Below, piece after piece: positions 60,859-64,000 of a stretch of DNA of 64,000 nucleotides (its first letter is position 1; every line of letters starts with the position of its first letter). The stretch comes from Chloroflexota bacterium. GTDB taxonomy: Bacteria; Chloroflexota; Limnocylindria; Limnocylindrales; CSP1-4. The DNA lies in the NCBI GenBank assembly GCA_919901745.1, contig CAKKPP010000003.1, positions 45,224 through 109,223 on the forward strand, read 5' to 3'. The notes beneath the pieces were generated by a model. It searched no databases. It saw only the letters and a list, made by a program, of their open reading frames with translations, and had not been told where the DNA came from. Made by a program: the position numbers and the translations under genes.

Positions 60859-61875
60859 CTAGACCTCGATATCCACGATCTTGCGGATGAACATGAAGCC
60901 GATGACCATCATCACGGCTCCGAAGCCCAGGATGATCACGCCGGCCGGCAGGCCGCCAATCCCGGGTGGGCTGACAAACATCGGATCGAAGAACGTCGGC
61001 GCCGCCAGGTAGATGAAGCCGGCCAGGGCGAACGGAAGGCCGCCGACCACGTACCCGGACAATCGCTGCTGGGCCGTCAGGGTGCGAATCTCGCCCTTGA
61101 TCCGGACACGCTCACGGATCGTGTAGGCAATGGAGTCGAGGATCTCGGCGAGGTTGCCGCCGACGGTGTGCTGGATCGCAATGGCCGTGGCCATCAGTTC
61201 GAGGTCATCGGACTTGACCCGCCGGACCATGTTCTCCAGGGCTTGCTCGAATGGCAGACCGAGGTTGACCTCTCGAATGACCCGCCCGAACTCCGTTGAG
61301 ATTGGCGGCCGGGACTCTCGAACCACGAGTTCGATGGCCTGAAGGAACGACGAGCCGGCGCGGAGGGCGTTGGCGATCAGGGTGATCGTATCCGGGAGCT
61401 GCTTGTTGAAGGCTCCCAACCGGCCGCTCTTGCGGCGGCCGAGCCAGATCCGCGGCAGCATGAACCCGATCAACACGCCGCCGAGGACAGCGATCGGCGA
61501 GCCAAATGCCGGGAAGACGATACCGAGCACCAGGAACAGGATCGGCAGCCCGACCGTCGCGCCGGCCCAGATGACGAGGTATTCGCTGACCTTCAGCCTC
61601 AGGTCGGCCCTGGCCAGCTCGCGGGCAAGGTTCGCCCCGAAGTCGCGCTGCTCGACGACCTTGTTCAGGTTCGCGAGGGCCACGCTCTGGGCGATCAGGT
61701 CGCTGATCGGTCCCTGGCCGGTGGCTGCCGGCTTCTCCTTCTCCGTTTTTCCCGACGCATACCGCTCGAGCCGATTGGAGATCCCGGAGCCACCTCCACT
61801 CGTTGCGATCCCGACGGCGATCAGGATGATCGCCAGGGCCGCCACGGCGGCTACGGCGATCGTCAGATCCGGCAC
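60859..61875 (-). CDS. tadB: Tad pilus assembly protein TadB (T2SSF domain)
   Basis: This is the second platform protein, 338 aa. It has an N-terminal helix, two middle helices (about 100-145), the T2SSF core 'FNKQLPDTITLIANALRAGSSFLQAIELVVRESRPPISTEFGRVIREVNLG', 'AIAIQHTVGGNLAEILDSIAYTIRERVRIKGEIRTLTAQQRLSGYVVGGLPF', and a C-terminal helix pair. It follows cpaF by 12 nt. Confidence 0.93.
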   Translation of the reverse strand: MPDLTIAVAAVAALAIILIAVGIATSGGGSGISNRLERYASGKTEKEKPAATGQGPISDLIAQSVALANLNKVVEQRDFGANLARELARADLRLKVSEYLVIWAGATVGLPILFLVLGIVFPAFGSPIAVLGGVLIGFMLPRIWLGRRKSGRLGAFNKQLPDTITLIANALRAGSSFLQAIELVVRESRPPISTEFGRVIREVNLGLPFEQALENMVRRVKSDDLELMATAIAIQHTVGGNLAEILDSIAYTIRERVRIKGEIRTLTAQQRLSGYVVGGLPFALAGFIYLAAPTFFDPMFVSPPGIGGLPAGVIILGFGAVMMVIGFMFIRKIVDIEV

Positions 61876-61887
61876 GTACCCGCCTCC

Positions 61888-63303
61888 CTAGAACGCCGCG
61901 CCGAAGATGCCCGGAGGTAGATGGATGCCCATCACCTCGAACTTCTCGACGAACTTCGGCCGAATCCCGGTCGGCTTGAGCCGGCCCTGGATCTTGCCCT
62001 CGACGACGCCCGTCTGCTCGAAGACGAAGACGTCCTGCATGACGATGATGTCGCCCTCCATCCCCTGGACCTCGGTGATGTTGACGATCCGTCGGGTGCC
62101 GTCCTTGAGGCGACTCTGCTGGACGATCAGGTCGACGGCCGCCGCCACCTGCTCGCGGATGGCGCGCACCGGCAAATCCACGCCGGCCATCAGGACCATC
62201 GTCTCGAGGCGAGACAGCATGTCGCGCGGACTGTTGGCGTGGCCGGTCGACATCGAGCCGTCATGGCCCGTGTTCATGGCCTGGAGCATGTCCAGCGCCT
62301 CGCCCGATCGACACTCTCCGACGATGATCCGGTCGGGGCGCATGCGCAGGGAGTTGCGCACGAGCTCGCGGATCGGAATCGCACCCTTGCCCTCGATGTT
62401 CGGCGGGCGGGACTCGAGCGTGACGACGTGCTCCTGCCGAAGCTGGAGCTCCGCGGCGTCCTCGATGGTCACGATCCGCTCGTCGTTCGGGATGAACGAC
62501 GACAGCACGTTGAGGGTGGTCGTCTTGCCCGAACCGGTGCCGCCCGAGACGAACAGGTTCAAACGCGCCTCGACACAGGCGCGCAGGAAGTCGAACATGT
62601 CCGGGGTGGCCGTTCCGAACCGGATGAGGTCGTCGACCGTGAAGGGCGAGGCCGAGAACTTCCGGATCGTGATCACGGGGCCGACCAGCGACAGCGGCGG
62701 GATGATCGCGTTCACGCGCGAGCCATCGGTGAGGCGGGCATCGACCATCGGCGACGATTCATCGACACGTCGACCGATCGGGGCGATGATCCGATCGATG
62801 ATCCGCATGACGTGATCGTCGTTCTGGAAGACGACGTTGGTCAGCTCGAGCTTGCCCGACCGCTCGATGTAGACCTGGCGCGGTCCGTTGACCATGACTT
62901 CGGTGATGGACTCGTCCCGAAGCAGCGGCTCCAGGGGCCCGAGGCCGATGATCTCGTCGGTGATCTGCTCCAGCATCCGGACCCGCTCGGCGCGCGTCAG
63001 GGCGAGGCCTTCCTCGTCGATGACCTTGCCGAAGATCTCCTCGATCTGGCGCCGGACCTCGACCTGGTTGGACAGGTCAAGCTTGGGATCGAGGTCCTGG
63101 ATGACCCGGCTCTGGATCCGGAACTTGACGTCCCTGAACGACTCGCGAACCGGAGCCGATGTCATCAGCCGCGGCGAGCCCGACTGTCCGCCTGCGGGAG
63201 GCGTGGGGCCGCCCGGTCCCGCGGGTGCCGGCGCGGAGGGCACGTTCGAGCCCGCCGGTCCGGCCCCCGGCCGCGCGCTCTCGATCCGCTTCAGAAGAGA
63301 CAT
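61888..63303 (-). CDS. cpaF: Tad pilus ATPase CpaF/TadA
   Basis: This is the hexameric secretion ATPase that powers Tad pilus assembly, 471 aa. After a Pro/Gly-rich start (about 1-50) comes an N-terminal domain (about 60-210), Walker A GGTGSGKT (254-261), the Asp box 'IVTIEDAAELQL', Walker B 'MRPDRIIVGECRSGEALDMLQAMNTGHDGSMSTGHANS', and the His box. It lies between cpaE and tadB. Confidence 0.96.
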   Translation of the reverse strand: MSLLKRIESARPGAGPAGSNVPSAPAPAGPGGPTPPAGGQSGSPRLMTSAPVRESFRDVKFRIQSRVIQDLDPKLDLSNQVEVRRQIEEIFGKVIDEEGLALTRAERVRMLEQITDEIIGLGPLEPLLRDESITEVMVNGPRQVYIERSGKLELTNVVFQNDDHVMRIIDRIIAPIGRRVDESSPMVDARLTDGSRVNAIIPPLSLVGPVITIRKFSASPFTVDDLIRFGTATPDMFDFLRACVEARLNLFVSGGTGSGKTTTLNVLSSFIPNDERIVTIEDAAELQLRQEHVVTLESRPPNIEGKGAIPIRELVRNSLRMRPDRIIVGECRSGEALDMLQAMNTGHDGSMSTGHANSPRDMLSRLETMVLMAGVDLPVRAIREQVAAAVDLIVQQSRLKDGTRRIVNITEVQGMEGDIIVMQDVFVFEQTGVVEGKIQGRLKPTGIRPKFVEKFEVMGIHLPPGIFGAAF

Positions 63304-63347
63304 CGCCTACTCCCCTTCGCCCCGAGGGGCCGTTATGGACACCGTGG

Positions 63348-64000
63348 TCACCGCCACGCGAACAGGGATTTGCGGTTGGCCGCCTTGCGGCCGTCCTCCG
63401 CCGGTTTGACCTGGGCATCGCCGACGATCGCGGTCGCCAGGCGCAGGATGTCCTGGGACACCTGCGCATCCTTGTTGCTCAGATAGAAGGGTACGCCCCG
63501 GTTCAGCGCATACACAACGCTGCGGCCGTCGCTGACGATCGTATGGTCGATCTTGCGCCCGATCGAGTGCTCGACATCGGCCACGCGGATGCCCAGGGTA
63601 GAGTCGGCGCGGTTGAGAACGAGCCTGACTTTGTCGCTGCCGTAGCCGAGTTGCTCGGCGACCTCCAGGAACAGGCGCATGTTCTTGATGCTCGTGATCT
63701 CGAGGCTGAGGATCGTCAGGATCAGGTCGGCACTGTCGAGGATCGCCAGGGTGGTGTCGTTGAAGCTGGACGAGCAGTCGACGATCACCAGCTCATGGGA
63801 CATGCTCAGCGCCTCGATGGCGCGCTTCACGCCAGCGGGGCTGACCAGTTCGGCCATCTCCGGCGACGGCGGGGCGAGCAGGACCCGGATACCCGACGAG
63901 TGGTTGATCACGAAGGTCTCGATCGAATCGGCCTCGCCGTTCTCGAGCTCAGGGGCGAGATCGGCGATCGACTTGTTCTTGGGGTTCAGGTTCAGAAGCA
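63348..64000 (-). CDS. cpaE: CpaE/TadZ-type MinD-like ATPase, 5' end outside window
   Basis: The frame stays open to the window edge, so the track start (GTG 63911) is only internal. The upstream part reads 'LLNLNPKNKSIADLAPELENGE', as in CpaE. The visible 217 residues are the C-terminal part of a MinD/ParA-like ATPase: 'SGIRVLLAPPSPEMAELVSPAGV', 'LVIVDCSSSFND', and 'KVRLVLNRADSTLGIRVADVEHSIG'. The Walker A loop must lie beyond 64000. TadZ/CpaE places the pilus machine in the cell. Confidence 0.9.
   Translation of the reverse strand, partial: LLNLNPKNKSIADLAPELENGEADSIETFVINHSSGIRVLLAPPSPEMAELVSPAGVKRAIEALSMSHELVIVDCSSSFNDTTLAILDSADLILTILSLEITSIKNMRLFLEVAEQLGYGSDKVRLVLNRADSTLGIRVADVEHSIGRKIDHTIVSDGRSVVYALNRGVPFYLSNKDAQVSQDILRLATAIVGDAQVKPAEDGRKAANRKSLFAWR

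Overview
The window is a high-GC, gene-dense bacterial chromosome segment of almost entirely housekeeping genes. Gene content and residue patterns suggest a Chloroflexota-type bacterium, plausibly of the Limnocylindria or Ellin6529 kind: monoderm-looking Tad pilus genes, a CWB2 surface protein, a long-form HPF, MurA with Asp in place of the catalytic Cys, and ATGA/GTGA gene overlaps everywhere. An actinobacterial relative cannot be excluded from sequence alone. I see no rRNA, tRNA, insertion sequence, prophage or CRISPR array.

Layout. (1) 0-11 kb, minus strand: secA, a DUF218 protein, then a promoter-driven unit of a Cys-rich mini-protein, prfB (with a programmed +1 frameshift), a GNAT protein, ftsE, ftsX and ctpA, then smpB. 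This resembles the Bacillus secA-prfB-ftsEX-ctpB order. Between ctpA and smpB lies a 15-codon ORF with its own promoter, a near-perfect Shine-Dalgarno and a downstream 13-bp hairpin. (2) 11-20 kb, minus strand: a nearly gapless parA-parB-gyrB-thioesterase-AlkD-like-gyrA-prs-small membrane protein unit, with two parS sites upstream of parA. (3) 20-24 kb, plus strand: mreD, PBP2 and rodA for cell elongation. (4) 24-27.6 kb: a CBS-pair protein and two tandem ArsB/NhaD-type permeases that share a 299-bp identical block. (5) 27.6-33 kb: a J-domain protein, a PerM/AI-2E permease, a DUF2344 protein and a CWB2 cell-surface protein. (6) 33-52 kb, plus strand: rplU-rpmA-rpmE-yqhQ-prfA-prmC-HAD-tsaC-glyA-wecA/tagO-like-(Pro-rich membrane protein)-atpIBEFHAGDC-murA-mreB. 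Much of this order matches Firmicutes. (7) 52-59.9 kb: PHP phosphoesterase, UPF0104 flippase-like protein, HTH regulator with a structured leader, GT39-like protein, endonuclease IV, HPF, ComF and DUF192. (8) 59.9-64 kb, minus strand: Tad pilus genes tadC, tadB, cpaF and a cpaE cut by the window edge.

No defence island or large unknown cluster is visible. The best candidates for something new are small: the ORF/hairpin leader in front of smpB, the twin-CX3CX2C mini-protein coupled to prfB, the converted permease pair beside a CBS protein, and the three-hairpin leader of the HTH regulator. Several promoters lie so close to the start codon (secA, yqhQ, perM) that leaderless mRNAs are likely. 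Where the ORF track start was extended into a neighbour or lacked support, I moved it and say so in the entry.
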